Both the position numbers and the translations under genes were made by a program. Positions 4,752 to 5,623 of a DNA stretch of 5,623 bases are shown piece by piece. Numbering within the stretch: position 1 is the stretch's first letter; each line of letters begins with the position of its first letter. This DNA comes from Acidimicrobiaceae bacterium (GTDB lineage Bacteria; Actinomycetota; Acidimicrobiia; Acidimicrobiales; Palsa-688): positions 61,438-67,060 of the forward strand of contig PMHU01000143.1 in NCBI GenBank assembly GCA_003156795.1, given 5' to 3'. The notes under the pieces were generated by a model. It searched no databases and was not told the origin of the DNA. It was given only the letters and a program-made list of their open reading frames with translations.

Positions 4752-5623
4752 GGCAGGGCGTCCTCCAAGTCGGCGTCGGACGCTTCTGGCGGGCGGTCGG
4801 CTTCTGCTGTCGAGTGCCCGGTGAGGGCGAAGAACACATCGTCCAACGATGGCTGGTGAACCTCCACGTCATCCACGGTCACGCCGGCCTGGTCCAGGGC
4901 GCGCACGACTGTGGTCGCCAGTCCGATACCGCTGCGGACCGGCGCCCGGAGACGGAGCCCGTCGCGGCTGACGTGCACGGCGCCCGCCACGAAGGGCGCA
5001 AGCGCCGTCGAAGCGGCCGGATCGGCCGCGGTGAGAGTGACTTCGAGTCGCGCCCCTCCGGTCTGAGCCTTCAACTCTCCAGCCGTGCCACTTGCGATGA
5101 CCCGACCGTGGTCGATGACCACGATCCGATCCGCCAGCTCGTCGGCCTCGTCGAGGTACTGGGTGGTCAATAGGACGGTCACGCCGTCGCCGACGAGCTC
5201 TCTGATCACTTCCCACATTCGTACGCGACCGGTGGGATCGAGACCCGTCGTGGGCTCGTCCAGGAACAACACGGGAGGCCGAGTGACCAGCCCGGCGGCC
5301 AGGTCGAGGCGGCGACGCATGCCGCCGGAGTAGGTCTTGAGAACCCGGTCGGCCGCGTCGGTGAGATCGAATCTCTCCAGCAGGGCCTTGGCCCAGTTTC
5401 GAGCCTCGCCTCGATGTAGGCCGCTCAGTCGGCCGATCATCACCAGATTCTGGCGACCGGTCAGGACCTCGTCGAGGGTGGCGTCTTGGGCGGTGACCCC
5501 GATGTTGCGCCGGACTGCGGCCGCTTCGGTGATCACGTCGTGCCCGGCCACTTTGGCCGTGCCGCCGTCGGGCACCACGAGGGTGGTCAGTATGCGGACG
5601 GCGGTGGTCTTGCCCGCCCCGTT
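4748..5623 (-). CDS. ABC exporter ATPase, DrrA-like (5' end cut off)
   Basis: This is the nucleotide-binding subunit that powers the neighbouring permease from the cytoplasmic side. The gene runs off the right edge: the first visible codons encode NGAGKTT, the second half of Walker A, so roughly 35-40 N-terminal residues are missing, and the GTG at 5578 is internal. Of 291 visible residues, the motifs are Walker A Lys5, Q-loop Gln46 (TAQDATLDE), signature YSGGMRRRLDLA (98-109), Walker B VLFLDEP (118-124) with D-loop GLD (127-129), and the switch region LLTTQYLDEADELADR (151-166). The switch carries Gln155 instead of the usual His, as I recall for DrrA-type ATPases. The C-terminal regulatory part ends in PSLDDVFFALTGH (258-270), a DrrA-subfamily hallmark, then a short acidic tail. 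The ATPase should be active. The promoter lies outside the window. Confidence 0.95.
   Translation of the reverse strand, partial: NGAGKTTAVRILTTLVVPDGGTAKVAGHDVITEAAAVRRNIGVTAQDATLDEVLTGRQNLVMIGRLSGLHRGEARNWAKALLERFDLTDAADRVLKTYSGGMRRRLDLAAGLVTRPPVLFLDEPTTGLDPTGRVRMWEVIRELVGDGVTVLLTTQYLDEADELADRIVVIDHGRVIASGTAGELKAQTGGARLEVTLTAADPAASTALAPFVAGAVHVSRDGLRLRAPVRSGIGLATTVVRALDQAGVTVDDVEVHQPSLDDVFFALTGHSTAEADRPPEASDADLEDALP
4761..4766 (-). promoter_or_regulatory. Ribosome binding site of the permease gene
   Basis: On the minus strand this reads GGAGGA, a strong Shine-Dalgarno match, nine bases before the GTG start at 4751 and inside the end of the ATPase gene. It supports the GTG start and is the only clear Shine-Dalgarno sequence ahead of a gene start in the window. 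Confidence 0.7.

Noticed and set aside
1..5623. A functional link between the two-component system and the exporter as one sensing-export system
   Set aside because: Three unrelated genes and two strand changes separate them, and no shared repeat that could be a regulator site is visible.

Overview
The window reads as chromosomal DNA from a high-GC Actinomycetota bacterium. The GC-rich third codon positions, GTG starts with 4-base stop/start overlaps, the F420/FMN-type split-barrel protein, the DrrAB-like exporter and short TANNNT elements just ahead of start codons all fit that group. I cannot name a genus from sequence alone. Everything visible is coding except four short gaps of 18, 43, 24 and 95 bases; no stretch over 300 bases lacks a gene. 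I see no tRNA, rRNA, insertion sequence, CRISPR array or phage gene.

Left part, plus strand (1-1781): the end of an OmpR/PhoB-type response regulator, cut by the window's left edge, is followed with a GTGA overlap by a complete membrane histidine kinase. Together they form a classical two-component system. Middle part: a split-barrel pyridoxamine-phosphate-oxidase-family protein (minus, 1800-2360) and a ketosteroid-isomerase/SnoaL-like protein (plus, 2404-2856) diverge from a 43-base gap in which both seem to have leaderless promoters. Right part, minus strand: a PAP2-family membrane phosphatase (2881-3804) lies downstream of an ABC-2 exporter pair. In the pair the ATPase (4748-5623, cut by the right edge inside Walker A) overlaps the permease (3900-4751) by GTGA.

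The genes form four transcription units by orientation and spacing: the two-component pair, the split-barrel gene, the SnoaL-like gene, and the exporter pair with the PAP2 gene behind it, probably on its own promoter. Three of the gaps (18, 24 and 95 bases) hold a small hairpin where a transcript should end. The exporter could be a target of the two-component system, but nothing in the sequence ties them together.

No new biological system stands out. The best leads are the leaderless promoters, the hairpins centred in the gaps, and key-residue changes in the PAP2 protein, the response regulator's receiver tail and the SnoaL-like protein.
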